DNA of 64,000 bases from Rallus limicola. Lineage: Eukaryota; Chordata; Aves; Gruiformes; Rallidae. This document shows positions 1 through 13,302 of the stretch, piece by piece (within the stretch, counting starts at the first letter, position 1; each line of letters opens with the position of its first letter). A program made the position numbers and the translations under genes. The notes below the pieces were generated by a model. The model was not told the origin of the DNA. It was given only the letters and a program-made list of their open reading frames with translations, and did not search any database. The DNA lies in NCBI GenBank assembly GCA_022605955.1, contig JAKCOZ010000001.1, positions 23,490,146 to 23,554,145 on the forward strand. Reading direction: 5' to 3'.

Positions 1-2259
1 CATTGAAAGCTTTGGCTGTGTGGTGCACTGTTTGCATTTCCTGTGGTTTATGACAAAAACGAGGGCCAGGAAGACTTTCCTTGCTGAAAGCCAAATGGGT
101 CTTGCAAAAAATTTAACTAACTAGCTAACTAAATATTCCACAAAAAATCCCATATAAAAATAACGAACCACAAACACCACACCTTTAGCAAGCAACACTT
201 TAGCATATACTATGCTTTTCTAATAATGACTTCAAAGGTTTTCCAAGTGAGTATGAACTATAGCCATAGGTCATGATAATTCAGGATTTCCAGACAGGAA
301 AAGAAGCATATTTCTTTTTAAGGATGAAGTCACCCAGACCAGAATTCCAAAATTGTTCTATGACAACCAAGAATAGATAGGATAGGATTTAATTAAACCA
401 CTAAACTATTTGTCGCACATTACTGTTTTGTTTTCAGACATTTTGGGGAATTTCCCTAGAATTCTAAATGTTTGTAAGATCCTTCTTTGGGGCTGGTATG
501 AATGATGATAGTTAAAGATTTTAGTTATGTGTTACCTGTTTTATTTTGGCAGAGCCCCTTCAGGGCATATAGTTCTCTGTGAAGGCAGGAATTCAATAGA
601 AAACAGACAAAATCTATGGTGACAGTTGATGAGCCAGTGCTGTAGCTCCCTTGTGCTCTGTAGCTATTGGAGGTGTAGTTGTGTCTGCTGCAATTCACTT
701 TTTAGAGCTATAAATGAATTTAACAAGCACTTCTTTCAGTAAGGGCTGCAGAGGGATCTGCTGAATTGAAACTAGATAGCATAAAGAACAGCTCTACAAA
801 GAGCTTTAGGGTGTCCTGTCAGAGCAGGTTAAACAATAATAAACATTAAGCAAAGAGAGAATCACTCACTCTGCAACCCAGAGCATCTGAGCGCATAAGG
901 CAAATCCTGTGATTGACCCTCCTTACACATGCTTGTCTCTCAGTCTGTTCTATAATGAAAAAACCTGGGAGGTCACAACGAGCGCTGTTCCCTTCTGGCC
1001 TTTCTGAAAACGTACTGGTGGTTTGGCATTGCTGTCGGATGCCAGTGGTGCTTCAGGAGAAGTGTGAGCTTTTTCCTGAGTCTTACTGCCTCTCTTTGTG
1101 CTTCTGACCTTGGTGGGTCACAAAAATATGACCCTCGTTCCCCATTAACTTTTGGTCTCTTTCCAAAATGAAGAGTTTCTCAGTAGATAAACACCTCTTT
1201 ATCAACTTCTCTCTTGCTTTTAATGAACTTTTGAAGACCAGGAGCAGATGCAGCCATTGTTTTTTCTGTTTATCTCAGAACTGTCAGTGTCTTTATACTG
1301 CTTCTTGTTAATCAGTTATCAAAATTTTTTATGAGTTGATACTCTGCTCTCCTTCTGGAACACTTCATATGATGATTGGAATCTCTTTCCTGCTGCTCCC
1401 CTACTATTTTGGGGCCATTGTTTGAATAAAGACCCTCTCAGGGAGAAAAAAAGAACATTCAGTGATTCAGTTTTAGAAAATCTGGTGCTTAAGAATTTTT
1501 GCTTGTTTTTCTTTTTATTTAATAAGATCTTAGTAGGCAGTTCTCTTGGTACCTTCCTTGTGGACTCAAATATACTTTTTTCCCCCTCTCTTTTGTTCTC
1601 TTTGTGGGTTTGTTTTGGATTTTTTTTGGCTGCAAGAACAGAATTGCTGTGGAAACCTAAATCCCTTGTTATTAAAAATGCTGCCATCAACTGAGGGGAA
1701 TTATTTGCTGTATTTTTACAAGCTTTCTTTTTTTCCTTTGAGAAAATATGGAGATGTGGTGTCAGTTTTCTGTGTAGATGGAATAATGTCTGTTTTGATT
1801 TGAAAGCAGCCTTATATCAAAATAGTGCAGTGCTGGACAGTTTCTTCAGAAATCAGGCTGTGGCTTTCACTATTTGATATCATTTTTGTAGACTTCTAAG
1901 TGATAGAAAAATGAAATCCCATTCTTTTATTTCACTGTATAAAAGCACCCCCCCTAAACTATTGTTCTAGAGTATCTTAATTTCTTTGCAGTTACTTGAT
2001 GTTGATGTGAGGCAATGATGTACACGATTTAACTGAGTATGTTTAAGCATCTTTGGTATGAAAGGCAGTTGAAAATTGAAATCTTTGATAATTATAACTG
2101 GGTGAAACTAATGATGAATAATATGTTCTTGCTATTAAATGACTTAATATTTAAGTAGTAGAAAGCTTTTGTGAGGATATTAGAACATAAAAACAACCCT
2201 GAAACACAAGTTCAAGGGACTTTAGTTAAAGAGGTTTTTCTTTGTTTTTTGTTTTCCAG
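1..2259 (+). other. DGKI intron upstream of the first visible exon
   Basis: AT-rich intronic sequence. I looked for the preceding DGKI exon, which should end one base into a codon, and found none. No CR1 or LTR piece was recognised. The short open frames on both strands here (for example around 1319-1803) are T-rich or A-rich and resemble nothing known. The 3' end is a good pyrimidine tract leading to the acceptor at 2258-2259. Confidence 0.6.
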
Positions 2260-2339
2260 CCATTCCCCTAGGAATTATAGTTATACGAGGAGATTGTGAC
2301 TTGGAGACCTGTCGTATGTACATTGACCGTCTACAAGAG
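2260..2339 (+). CDS. DGKI: DGKI exon 1 of window (post-accessory-domain segment)
   Basis: 80-nt exon between a T-rich tract ending in CAG and a GTGAGG donor. It begins with the last two bases of a codon and then encodes 26 residues, starting IPLGIIVIRGDCDLET and continuing through CRMYIDRLQE. This segment, with its Gly-Asp-Cys-Asp core, lies just C-terminal to the accessory part of the DGK catalytic domain in iota and zeta. It ends in phase 0, matching the next exon at 4180. No stop interrupts it. Alternative: DGKZ, less likely because RGDCDLETCRMYIDRLQE is the iota form. Confidence 0.9.
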
Positions 2340-4179
2340 GTGAGGTTTTTGTGAATTCAGGTATCATCATTTCAATCTATATTATGCTTCTTTCAGTTGA
2401 GTGCAGAGGTCTAATAGCTGCAACAATCATATCTTATCATATATTGCAGTTTTTCCACCACTGAAAATAAAACTTTAGAGTTATGATATGATAATAAAAG
2501 CAGGAGCAGTGCTGAAAAATATTTTCTAAAATGGGAAAGGAGAATTCGTACTGACTCCTATTAAATGATAACAGGATTGATGTTGATGGGTGTGTTTCAT
2601 TGTCCTTGAACTGGAATGAAATACCAGGACTCTCCACACACCTTGCTGAAATGGCATAACTTATTTATTACAAAATGTGTAAGGTAAGGTAAATGTTGTT
2701 GTATTTGAGTGGGTCTAATTATGCCTATGTCATTCTCTAATACTGTTGTGGAGTAATCTGAGACACCATAAACACTACAAGTATCAATTAGGTATTTCCA
2801 AAAGCAAAGAATTGTGTGCTTATGCAGCTAACAATAATAATGTTGCTCTCATTGTCTTGAACACCTTGTCTCAGGAGAGTTCATTCTACAGTCTGGGAAC
2901 TGAAGATTCCAAAAGCCCCGTTACTTGAAAAACTTTAAAGGTTATACCTTTAGTGATAAAACTAATGGGTTTTCATTAGTGTACTGTCTCTGACTGGTTT
3001 TAATCTTTTACTGATATCTTTCAACAACATTTACAAGTGTGAAGACATTCCGTAGGTTTCTAAATAGGTGGTCCAATTTACATAGGAGCTATGAACCTCG
3101 TCCTTCCTGTTGAACTCTTTGGGAACCACTGACTTCCCTGTGGTTTTGAAACCTCACTTGCAGCCTGAATAAAGGCTTGCACTACATGTTTTTACTTTTT
3201 TGCATTTCAGCCAGGAGTCCCTTCATCAAATGCATTTCTGAACTTTTAGACTTGAGGTGTGGCTATTATTAGACATAAAGACATATTATAAGGTGATGGA
3301 TGCATATTTGAAGTATCTGGTGATGGAAAATTACAGTGAAATAATTGTGATGATGTTCTCAGCAGATTACAAGTGTCATACCGAGTCTCAGGGAATTTAA
3401 AGTCCAGTATTGGGTGGCAAGTAGTTGTACAGCTTTGGAGGAAGCACAGCTAGAAGTTCTGTTTGAATTACCCTTGGTGTTTGTGGAGGAACTGTGTTTC
3501 TCCAACCTTTTTCAGGGTTTGTACTACATTTTTCATGTGCTTGATTTGGCTCAGACCCATTTGCTGGGAATGGAGGTGCCAAGGTTTTCTATATTCTGCC
3601 AACTTGCATGCCATCTGGGGAGCTATAGTCAGTAGGAAAGGCTTTTTGGTAGGCTATGTCAAGAGCTAAAGCTATTTGACAATGTATCTATTAAAATAAA
3701 GTAGATTCCTGAACCTTGCTAAATACCAGGTTTCATTCTGATAAGACCTCCTGGACGGGAGGGTGTCTTAAACCAGGGAGAACTGCCAGTGGTTTTCTTT
3801 AGTGCATTAATTATTCAGAAATATTTGCAAAAGAAGATTTATATGTTTTAGGATCTTTTCTTTCACTTTGTTGCTGATATTCTAACTTTAGATAGTTTTC
3901 ATGGAACAAATAGATTTGTAATAAGGTATAGGTCCACTAACATAATCTCTATATTTTTTAAACTGTGGTTTTGAACAAATGCATGTAAATCTAGACTTTA
4001 AGAGAACTTTTCAAGCCTATTCTGTGGTGCTTGTTTCATATGCTTAGAATCAGTGAGAAATTCTTGCAAAATCACTTGTGTTTGCCTAACCACTTCAGAT
4101 AGATAGCAAAACTGCAAAAGAGTTCTTGCTGCTTTTTTTTTTTTTTTCATCACTACTGTGTCTTTCATCCTCCTACTAG
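2340..4179 (+). other. DGKI intron, 1.8 kb
   Basis: Intron between phase-0 exons. I see no repeat family in it. A run of about 15 T at roughly 4133-4147, then TTTCATCC TCCTACTAG, forms an extended polypyrimidine tract for the following 45-nt exon. Short open frames on both strands at 3397-3669 overlap each other and have no recognisable product. Confidence 0.6.
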
Positions 4180-4224
4180 GACCTGCAGTCGGTAACTTCT
4201 ACTACACAGAGAGTTCATTACCAG
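4180..4224 (+). CDS. DGKI: DGKI exon 2 of window (45 nt)
   Basis: 45-nt, exactly 15-codon exon with acceptor TACTAG and donor GTAAGA. It translates to DLQSVTSTTQRVHYQ, which follows RLQE in DGK iota. Phase 0 at both ends makes it skippable without frameshift. No domain is assigned; this is the linker between the accessory kinase domain and the next conserved block (SPRWCFLD). The Thr/Ser run is the least conserved part by recall. Confidence 0.88.
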
Positions 4225-6144
4225 GTAAGACATGCTTTCCTTTTAGTATCAGAACAAGAGGTGGCTTAACAATCTGTACTTCTCTCTTTTCATTCAAACC
4301 TAAGTTTTCTTTTTGTTAGATACCCATATGCTAGATGAAATTCTGATTATCATTTACCTTTAAATGTTGGAGGTTCATTCTGCTTGTCACTGGACAGTCT
4401 TTTTCTCTGCAAACCTTATGGAATCATCTTTAAAATTAGCACAACATGGTGATGTAAGTGGTATTGCAATAGCAGTGCCTTGCACAGCGAGGTGAATGAC
4501 AGAATGAGTCCTGTAGGACAAATGACAAAAGTAAAATAGTTTCTCTGTCTGAGAAACAGAACAATAACATGTTACATCGCATAGCTGTAGCACAAAACTC
4601 CATCCCTGAGAAAAAAGGTGTGCTAACTGGCCAAACCTCTTAAGAATTCTCTGCACCACACTCATCTACTTTTAACTTAACATAATCTTCAGAGTAGTCT
4701 TTTAATCCATCCTGGACACAAATGTGTCTTTTACATGTGACAAACAGGTTCTAGTTTTAGGTGGTTAGTTTTAAAAAATAATCTCCCTGTGCATTTTGCA
4801 ATTTTATTCTACAACTTCTGCAATACAGAACTTGCCTTTATATATTTCTTTCAGTAAAATATTGCCCTGCACAGTGCTTAAATTGGGAGTAACTCTGGCT
4901 ACCTCTACTGACTGTTGAGCTGATCTGATCTGACATTAGTGCAGAGACTTGCGCTAAAGATGGGAGGGACTTGACTCAAAACATGGTCAGTTGACACAGC
5001 ACCTAAGATTACAAGTCAAATTTGCATGGTGTTGATAGACTTTTGCAAGCTTTAACAATACAAAGCTTGTTGGGATCAGCAGGAATCAGTTCACTGAGAA
5101 AGTGCAGAGATTCATCTGATGGAAACCCAGTGTGGTGAAATTACAGATAATTTCTTTGGGCTCAATGATTACCTGGGTGATGCAGAATTCCACTTTGGCA
5201 AGAATGCCTGTAAATTCTCTCAGTTCAAGACGACACTATGAGAAAATGCCATTTGGCGTGTTTTCCTGGAGTTGCCTTTGTTTCTGCATTTCCCTGTCCA
5301 ATTTAACCTCATTTTTTTGACATTTGTATCAATTGTTGCCCTGGAACTCCATTTTAGAGTAGTGTTAGTGTCTAGTGAATTGGCTAATAAACCAGCATGT
5401 ATTATTATGTTCCATTCATTATAAATTAACCTAAGTGGCTGCTGACTGCTTTGTGCATAGGAAACTGCCTGAGGTAAAATGAAGAACCGAATCTGTACAT
5501 ATGAGAAGGACCAAAAGAGAGTATGAATTGTTGGAAATCAGCCCCATACTTGGCTCTAACCTCCACATTTATAGCAATAGATAAATTAATTGCCTAGCCA
5601 TCCTCTTTAGTGTGCATCAGTGTGAAATCCCTAACATACTATCATTTTTTATGATCCTACATTTTTAATGCATCCCCCTCTGTGTTTTGTCTTCAGTACT
5701 TGTTTATTCTGGATTCTTCAAATATTTGTTTATTCTCAGTGGGTCATTTCTACAAACTGTCTTGTTAGGTTAATTTGAGCTTTGTTCCATGTTTGTTGCT
5801 ATCTCTTTACATATTACAGAAAGGGGAGAAAGCAGGAGGTAGAACATGGATTAGGTGCTCGAGTTGATGGAACTGTCTTTTCACCTCATTAATAAGGTGT
5901 CATGGGTACGTTTAGGTCTCATAAATGCAGTTCCCAGCATCATTCCTCTGCAGCTCCGAACACAGGGAGTCAGCAGAAACACCAGCAAGCCGAGGTGCAA
6001 ATGAGAAAAATGAGGCTAAAATTGTTTTTCATTCCTGTTTTGTTTCTCTAATGAGATTAATGCTCACAAAATATCATTCTCACGGGCCTGAGGCTTCCCA
6101 AGCTAGTTTTGCAATTGATCTGTAATGAAGTCTTGGAAGGACCG

Positions 6145-6188
6145 TATCATATTATGCAATTTGTGCATATCATATTATGCAATTTGTG
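6145..6188. repeat. 23-bp tandem duplication
   Basis: The unit starting TATCATATTATGCAATTTGT at 6145 is repeated from 6168, giving a period of 23 bp over 1.9 copies with no mismatch seen. Confidence 0.8.
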
Positions 6189-6549
6189 ACTTGAATTTAT
6201 GTTTACCAGCATTATCCCTATCTTCATTTTCCCAGAATTAGGTACTCTGATAGGTCTGTGAATTTTTACTTATTCCTCCTATCATCTACCTTTTTAGTAC
6301 ACACTGTTATCTTTGGATGTTTTCTTCCTTTTTTTTTCTTTGTATCCCATCCTCACCTTCTGCAAAGAGTTGGTTACATATTAAGATACATTTGTGCATG
6401 TAGACACATAGACATTAGTAAACCTAGTGGATTTCAGAAAACCCTTGACTCTCCCTCATGCACTTCAGTTGAGATACAAGCAAATCTAAGCATTCCCCAA
6501 TTCCATAACTCCATATTAAAGAAATTCATAGGTATATTCTAAAACACAG

Positions 6550-7110
6550 AACCATAGAATCTTTAAGGTTGGAAAAGACCACTAAGATCCTCAAGTCCAA
6601 CTGTCTGTCCAATACCACCATGTCAAACCATTTCCTTGAGTGCCATGTCTACATGTTTTTTGAACCCCTCCAGGAGTGGTGACTCCACCACCTGTCTGGG
6701 CAGCCTGTCCAGTGCCTGGCCACTCTTTCAGTGAAGAAATTTTTCCTAATATGCAATTTTAACTTCCACTGACACAACCTGAGACCATTTCCTCTTGTCC
6801 TATTTCTTGTTACTTGGAGAAGACACCAACCCCCACCTCACTACAGCCTCATTTCAGGTAGTTGTAGAGAATGACAAGGTCTCCTCCCCTCAGCTTTCGC
6901 TTCTCCAGGCTAAACAATCCCAGTTTCTTCAGCTGCTTGTGCTCCAAACCCTTTATTACCAGCTTTGTTGTCCTCCTCTGGACCTGCTCCAGCACCACAA
7001 AGTCCTTGTAGCAAGGAGCCCCAAAACTGAACACAGTACTCGAGCTACATTACATTCTCACCAGTGCTGAGTACAGGGGCACAATCACTTCCCTAGTCCT
7101 GCTGGCAATG
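6550..7110 (-). mobile_element. CR1 LINE 3' fragment
   Basis: Reads on the + strand as the reverse complement of a CR1 3' end: it opens with ACCATAGAATCTTTAAGGTT and runs into codons for the C-terminus of the CR1 ORF2 protein. An antisense frame at 6849-7034 contains [14 protein letters not shown] and [15 protein letters not shown], matching the conserved CR1 tail ([28 protein letters not shown]) seen intact in the longer copy at 49.5 kb. It is 5'-truncated, as usual for CR1, and diverged, with frame breaks. Confidence 0.9.
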
Positions 7111-9645
7111 CAAAAGCATTGAAAAAAGCAAATCTGATGCTTAAACCACTGAGTTGGTTTGGTCTAGATGTAATGAAATAGTTCTTTTTATGGAATGTTA
7201 TGCTGTTGTTTTCTTCATCTCTCCTGCAATGTAATTTGAGACAAAAACCTCTATGTAGGAGCAAGGTTTATGGGATCAAGTAAAATTTGTAAGTCTAAAT
7301 ACAGGAAAGTATTGAGGCTGGTTTATTTTTTTCAGGGTGGCTGTAGATGTAGGTATCATGCATCAAAAGTCATATATGTATACACCTTTTTTTTAGTCAA
7401 TCAATCTGTAAGTTGTTGAAGTAACATTTCAGACAAGTGGTGTTGCCAGAACTGTAGCCAAACTCTTGGGCAGTAAGGAGAAAACAGATGAGTTTTCTGG
7501 AGCTGTCTTTGCTTTTCTGTTCCATATAACCAGAAAGGAAGGCAGTAATAGATATTTCCAGTCAATCCCAGAGGCAGAGGCTAATAAGATGAATCTTGCA
7601 AAAGCTGTCATGATACCAAATGAAATTAATAACATTTTGTAGCAGCATCATGCCAGGCACTGATATGCATTCACCTGGCTGAGAAATGAGTCTCCATCAA
7701 AATGTAAAATGCTAATCATTACCAGACCAGCTTGGAAACAGCCCAGCGCATGCAGGCAGCCTGCTGACCAGGGAGCAGAGGAAGCTTAAGAACCTGTGTG
7801 TATCTGAACAACATCAATGGAACCTCATTTTTTCTCAGCTGGCTGAAAAAGTGTCAGATAGCTTTATGTAAATTGAAGATCACTGTCTGCCTCTTAACAT
7901 GAGAAGGCAATATTTACACTGTAATCAATGTAGAAATTGCTTTACCCAGTCTGACTGAAGTGACAACTTCTTTTAGCATTCTCTGAGTGTTTCCCCAGTT
8001 GAGGAAACAGAGGAAAAAGCATGGGAAACTGGGAATCTCTATGAAGATTCCAGATGTGTTGGACACATTTGATACACTGTAAACTTTAATTTTGTATTGG
8101 TGTTTTTGCACTTTTCCTCTTGTATATAAAGCAGCCTCACTTACCTCCTTCAAACCATGTACATGGTGCCAGTTGCCTGAGGGAATTGTGGATTTTGAGT
8201 CACTTGGAGTCTCTTAGAATGGGTGTCTTTCTGAAAGGTCTTCTGTAGTTCAGGCTGGAGCGGTGGGTTTCTGTATGATGAGGTTAAACATTTATAGCCT
8301 CGTTGTCCCTTCTGTCTGAAAGCCCATGTTTGTTGAAATATCTTTTTCAGAATGTTATGCCAGCCTTTACTTTCTGGCATTGGACCTTCAGGCAACTTCT
8401 CACCTGATATAGCTGTATGGTTCCCAATATGAAAATTGTTGGTCCTGCATTCTGCTGCCAGGAAAGGTGCTGGGCTACTGTGTGTGATTTTGAGAAGTCC
8501 CTATGAGATACCATTGTATCCTGGACTGTTTTCACCAATCTATGCCCATATTATGAGTATTTGTATGTATACATTGTTCATGTTCTGTGCTTTCCATGCC
8601 AAGCAATACTTACCTCAAATGTACCTTTCCTCCCCATTTCTTCAATTTTTTTATTTTCTTGCCTTGTGATTTGGTATATCACTCTGTTGTAAAGGATGAG
8701 TAAAATTTACTCTTGAACTATTACATGCCTGAGTTCACATCGTTTGCAGATGTGCTGATTATAGTGCTTAAGATGTAAATAAGGACACAACCTGGCTTCC
8801 TAAAAATTTTTGGAGTGTGCCTGAGATCCGTGCTGTTGCATTTTGTCCTGTGCAAATCTGTTTGTGTTTAAACATTGTGTCCCAGTGGCTTCAGGAAGTT
8901 GGATGCCCACCCACTGTCAGCATGGAACAGAGCCATGACCACCCTCTGCTTTCTGAGATCCCTTCCGCCTCTCCAGATCAGTGAGAGTTGAAAAAGCAAG
9001 GGGCAGGCCATTTAACTCCTTAGTAGAGTACAGGTTCAGGAAGAAGGCCTTCATTCCTCCCCAGTCTCTTATTCTGGTTCCTGAAGTAACACCTGGCTCT
9101 CAAGGGGCAGGCCTTTTTATCCAGAATGTTGATGTAGGACATCTGTTTGCTTGGCTGGTGATAGTCCCCAGGTCTGCACTCTCTGTATTTGGGGTGCATA
9201 TGGTAACTCTTTTTTTACCCTGGTGCACATTTGTAGACACACCAGGGACAGGAAAAATGGGCACTTGTTTTCAGTGGCAGGTTGGTAGAGGAGAGAAAAA
9301 GTGTAAAAACACTGAGCCTAGAATAAAGGAAGGTTACAGGCACACAAGAAAAAAACAACAGGGGAATTAGAGTTCGTGGCCATTGGTTGATACTAATCTG
9401 TATTTTTGACCTCTTTCACCTCTCCCTGTTGCTGTGTACCCACAAATAAGGGTGGGAGGGACACGACGACACGAACTGTAGACAGCTGAGAAATCCGGTT
9501 TTGATGCAAAGCTGTTTTGTATTGCTGAGTTGAAAGGAAGGGGGTAGCTGAGGATGTGGCTGAAGATAACCATATCAGTTTAATCTTTTCTGTATTAAAG
9601 TCTAACCCTGAGGTCAGTGAGAACCTAATCCAGTGGGTTTGGGTT

Positions 9646-9836
9646 ATAGACTCAGAGTGGTTTGGACTGGAAGGGACCTCAAAGATCATCTAGTTCCACG
9701 GCCAGGAACACCCTCCACTAGACCAGGTTGCTCAAAGCCCCATCCAACCTGGTCTTAAACACTGCCAGGGAGGGGGCAGCCACATCTTCTCTGGGCAACC
9801 TGTGCCAGGGCCCCACAGCCCTCACAGAGTGAAGAG
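9646..9836 (-). mobile_element. CR1 LINE 3' fragment
   Basis: Short 5'-truncated CR1 in antisense. It begins near TAGACTCAGAGTGGTTTGGA, a diverged form of the terminal CATAGAATC...TTGGA motif, and includes the reverse complement of the CR1 segment LPREDVAAPSLAVFKT. It ends about 150 bp upstream of the exon at 9993. Confidence 0.85.
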
Positions 9837-9992
9837 GGTTATGTAGGTTTTGCGCTTTGTGCAATGTTAGTAGAGCGAAATGGAAAAAAAAAACCCAAAC
9901 AAACCAAAAGCAAACAACAAAGACTAGCAAATAGTCCTTTTCAAAGAAAAAAGTTTGTTATTTTTTAAATGTAATTTCCCTGCCCTATCCAG

Positions 9993-10062
9993 GACCAGGA
10001 AAGCTCTTTCCCCAGAGTACTTTCTGTTCAGAGGCTCTCTCCTAGATGGTGCTTCCTAGATG
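9993..10062 (+). CDS. DGKI: DGKI exon 3 of window (SPRWCFLD block)
   Basis: 70-nt exon with acceptor CTATCCAG and donor GTAAGT. It encodes DQESSFPRVLSVQRLSPRW and then CFLD, with one base of a split codon left over. The RLSPRWCFLD string is conserved in both type IV DGKs. The phase-1 end pairs exactly with the 2-base start of the exon at 11605, giving a GCA alanine codon across the junction. Upstream short open frames are CR1-derived and unrelated. Confidence 0.9.
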
Positions 10063-11604
10063 GTAAGTGCATCTCCCTTCTTCCCTTCTCTTGTGCCTAG
10101 CATGCTGCTTGTTTCTGGTGTGCATGTGAAGGATAGTGCATCTGAGAGTACTGCTCTGGAGGGGTAATTGTTCCTTCTTGTTAGAGTGAGCCAGGGGAAA
10201 AAGGAGCTGAGTTCCCTCCTTGTCCCCCTGAAAAACAGAGAGGCCCTTTGTGTAGCAATCAAAAAAATATCTGATGTAGCTTTGTCACCCCAAAGGGACA
10301 TTTTAAGGGTAGTTGGAGGTGTGGTTTGTAAATGTCTCTACTGCAATGAGCAGCGTTTACTGCATGACATTGTCTGGACACAGAGCTCAGCTGGTTGTGG
10401 AAAGACTGCTGCTGGTAAAGCCTCATTCTCTACTCCAGTTTCTCTTTAAGAACTATAGTGTTTAGGTACTGTAGTGTTTAGGTGGCGGGAATGTACCTCC
10501 CTTTCCCTGTAAGACTGCATTTCACATAACTCCCCCGGGGAGCTGCCCTTGTATTTGACCCAGACTTTGTCAAAGCAGACGGCTTATCTGGGCTTTACAT
10601 CAGGCTCCAGAGCACTGGAATTAGCAGCTAAAATGGATGGCATCTGCTTTTACAAAAGCTTCAGCATGGAGTCACTGAAATTTGTATTGTTTGTATTGTA
10701 AACAAAATCAATTTCTCCTTGGCAGTTTCTAATCACTCTTCCTTGTCTCCCATGAGGGAAATTGATAAAAAAAACCCCACCCTATTGAGAATCTGTTTGT
10801 TTTTTGGAGAAAGCTGGATGGGTAGATGCATTCAGGTTTTGTCTTTAGGGATTTGATATTCCCTCGCAGTGCCAAAACCTACAGTGCTACATCACTGTGC
10901 TCTTGTGTCAGGATTCCAGAATGAACAAATCTGATTTCAGTGGCCAAACTGAATGCAAAGCAGGAACAAACAAAAAAGCCCTCATCTGATGAAGCACATT
11001 GTATGTGATAAAATACAGATGTGTTTAGTAATGCAAATTATTTGGCAGTGACAAGATTCATATTAGGTGCTTTATTGAGTGAATCTCCCCAATTTTCATA
11101 TGTTTTTCAAGAGTAGCATAAATTTTCCTTGAGCATATTGATAATTCACGGTGAGTATCTGTGGCCATGCATTTGATTTACAAAAAGCTCCCAAGCATGT
11201 TATTGTTCTTTAGATTCAAAATGTGAATTAATCCTATTAGACCCATCAATTTCATTCTATGCTTGCTACACTCTCATCAGAACAATGTAGCCTTTTCTGT
11301 CACGTATTTTAATGTAATCAATTCTTCTTGTGAGGCTGAAATCCAGTTTATACTTTAAAAAATATTTATTTCAAGTTAACAATTTCAGTTAATGTTGTTT
11401 TGTTAAGCCTCACCTTTAAATTTACCCTTTAATGGGATAGGAAAATGGACATAATGAATGAATCCAATTATGTTCTTGTGAAACCACTGACTTCACTGAC
11501 ACAGAGGTTGTCTTACATGGTAGCAATGTTAGCTCAGCCCAAGTTGTCCACAGAGTTCTGCTCAGATCATGTTTTTCATTGTGGCTCTGTTGTTTGTCTT
11601 GCAG
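10063..11604 (+). other. DGKI intron, 1.5 kb
   Basis: Unique-looking intron. No repeat family, RNA gene or coding segment recognised. The acceptor region is TGTTTGTCTTGCAG. Confidence 0.6.
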
Positions 11605-11645
11605 CAACTTCTGCTGATCGTTTTTACCGCATTGACAGATCTCAG
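11605..11645 (+). CDS. DGKI: DGKI exon 4 of window (41 nt)
   Basis: 41-nt exon, acceptor TTGCAG and donor GTAATT. It completes a split alanine codon and encodes TSADRFYRIDRSQ. The ADRFYRIDRSQ motif is typical of DGK iota (zeta has the related ASRFYRIDRAQ). It ends in phase 0, as the next exon requires. Small size and a weaker donor (GTAATT) are the only oddities. Confidence 0.9.
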
Positions 11646-13174
11646 GTAATTTTATTTATTTATTTTTTAAAGCTATGTCAAATGCAGGTTATTTGCCTTT
11701 CCTCTTGTGTGTTCTAAAATGCTACTGATATCTCTAATGAAAAGTGGAAAAAAATGCTGTGGCTTTTTTCAGTAATGCAATTCACATAGATTCACTGAAT
11801 TTTTGTATCTGCTGACCATCTGCCCTTCTCTTTACTACCAATCTGGTGTACAGATCAGGATTTTCTACACTTGACATCCTTATCAACTCTTACTGAAGGC
11901 ATCTGTCTGGCACCAGAGTATTTGAGTTTATCTTTCCACTGATGTTTGTAGTCACCAGAAGCCTTCATCCTGTACATGTGACATGGAATATCTAAAGAAA
12001 TTAAAATGATGTTAGAAGTTGAGAAATATGAACAGAACTGTATAAAATATTCCCAAGGAACCACAAACCAGTGTGTAGCTCCGTTAGATTCAAACTGGTT
12101 GTATGGATTTGACAGTCTGAATGTATTTTCTAAAACACACTTTGAAAATCTTATAGAGCTTTTGATATCTCTGATTTGTAGCCAGAACAAGCTAATTAGT
12201 GGCTCAGCATTAAGTGCAAACTGTTGATTTCACATGGTGGTCATTTGTATCTGGTCCCCCTGAGAACTGTGTAAGCTGTTTCTGAATCACATGAACATAT
12301 GACTGTTCCCTAGCAAAAACAGCTGGTGGTTTAATTCAAGCAGAAGAAGCTGTGGCTTTAGTTCAGAGGTCTCAGGTTCAGTGTCTGCATGTAGCCACCA
12401 TGGGACTTCTTTGCACGCAGTCATATAAACGTTTTGATGAAATTGTACTTTAACATTTGGAAAGCAAGGGTGACAAAGATGCTGGTAAAGATTAAACTGG
12501 GCAGTGTGACTCCGGCTTATTCTGTGTTTCTTTAATACTTGACTCTGTTCAAATGGTCATCTTTCTCTCCTACTCCTGTGCCCTGTGTATCTCTGGGGAG
12601 AAGATGAATACTATGTGATAGTCCCAGAGCACAAACTGTGGGAAGTTTCCTGCTCATTCGCCTACGTAAATAAACCTCATCACACTTGGTCATTTTGGAA
12701 AGACAATGAGCCTTCAGTGTCAATAACAAAGAGGGACTGAGAAAGAGCTTTGGTAACGGAGATATGAAATCAGAGTGCACAATCAATGGAGGTCTGGGAG
12801 AGCACCCCCAAACAATGAAAACTTCTCCCAGCCATCACTGGAGAACAGACCTTTGGTGTTGGTCCTCATTTCAAAATGCAATCCTTGTCTTTTTGGGTAG
12901 ATGTCCACTTTTCAGCAGAATGATAGAGTCACTGAGTAGCAGCCATTGTGTGAGTGTGAAGCTTGTAGGTCGGGCTTAAATCAGTGAAGTATTTGTTGAT
13001 GACTTAAGTGGCATTTAGCATGTGTGTATGTGCGTGCACTTAAATAAATACACAGAGTCCCATGGAAGTTCTTCAAAGACTGATGTGCATCCAGCTTTCC
13101 TATATCCAACTGGGTGCTCTGGAGGACCAGTGATGCTGGAGGTTCAGTATTTGTTCCTTGTATCACTCCAACAG
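11646..13174 (+). other. DGKI intron, 1.5 kb
   Basis: No repeat family recognised. Overlapping short open frames on both strands at 11855-12227 have no recognisable product and I treat them as chance. Confidence 0.6.
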
Positions 13175-13302
13175 GAACATTTGCACTTTGTGACAGAAAT
13201 TTCGCAGGACGAGATTTTTATTCTGGACCCAGAGCTGGTAATGTCACAGCAGGCGGGGACACCACCAGGAATGCCTGATCTGGTAGTGGAGCAGGCCTCT
13301 GG
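13175..13302 (+). CDS. DGKI: DGKI exon 5 of window (VTEISQDEIFILDPE block)
   Basis: 128-nt exon, acceptor CCAACAG and donor GTAAGT. It encodes EHLHFVTEISQDEIFILDPE, then a stretch with TPPGMPDLVVEQAS, and leaves two bases (GG) of a glycine codon. The conserved TEISQDEIFILDP core is shared with zeta; the TPPGMPDLVVEQASG tail is the clearest mark of iota. Function of this inter-domain region is not assigned. Phase 2 at its end matches the exon 565 bp downstream. Confidence 0.93.

Larger units (their letters stand above)
4225..9992 (+). other. DGKI intron, 5.8 kb, with two CR1 fragments
   Basis: Holds two antisense CR1 3' ends (6550-7110 and 9646-9836), listed separately, and a 23-bp near-perfect tandem duplication at 6145-6188. 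The rest appears to be unique intronic sequence with no coding signal. Confidence 0.6.
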
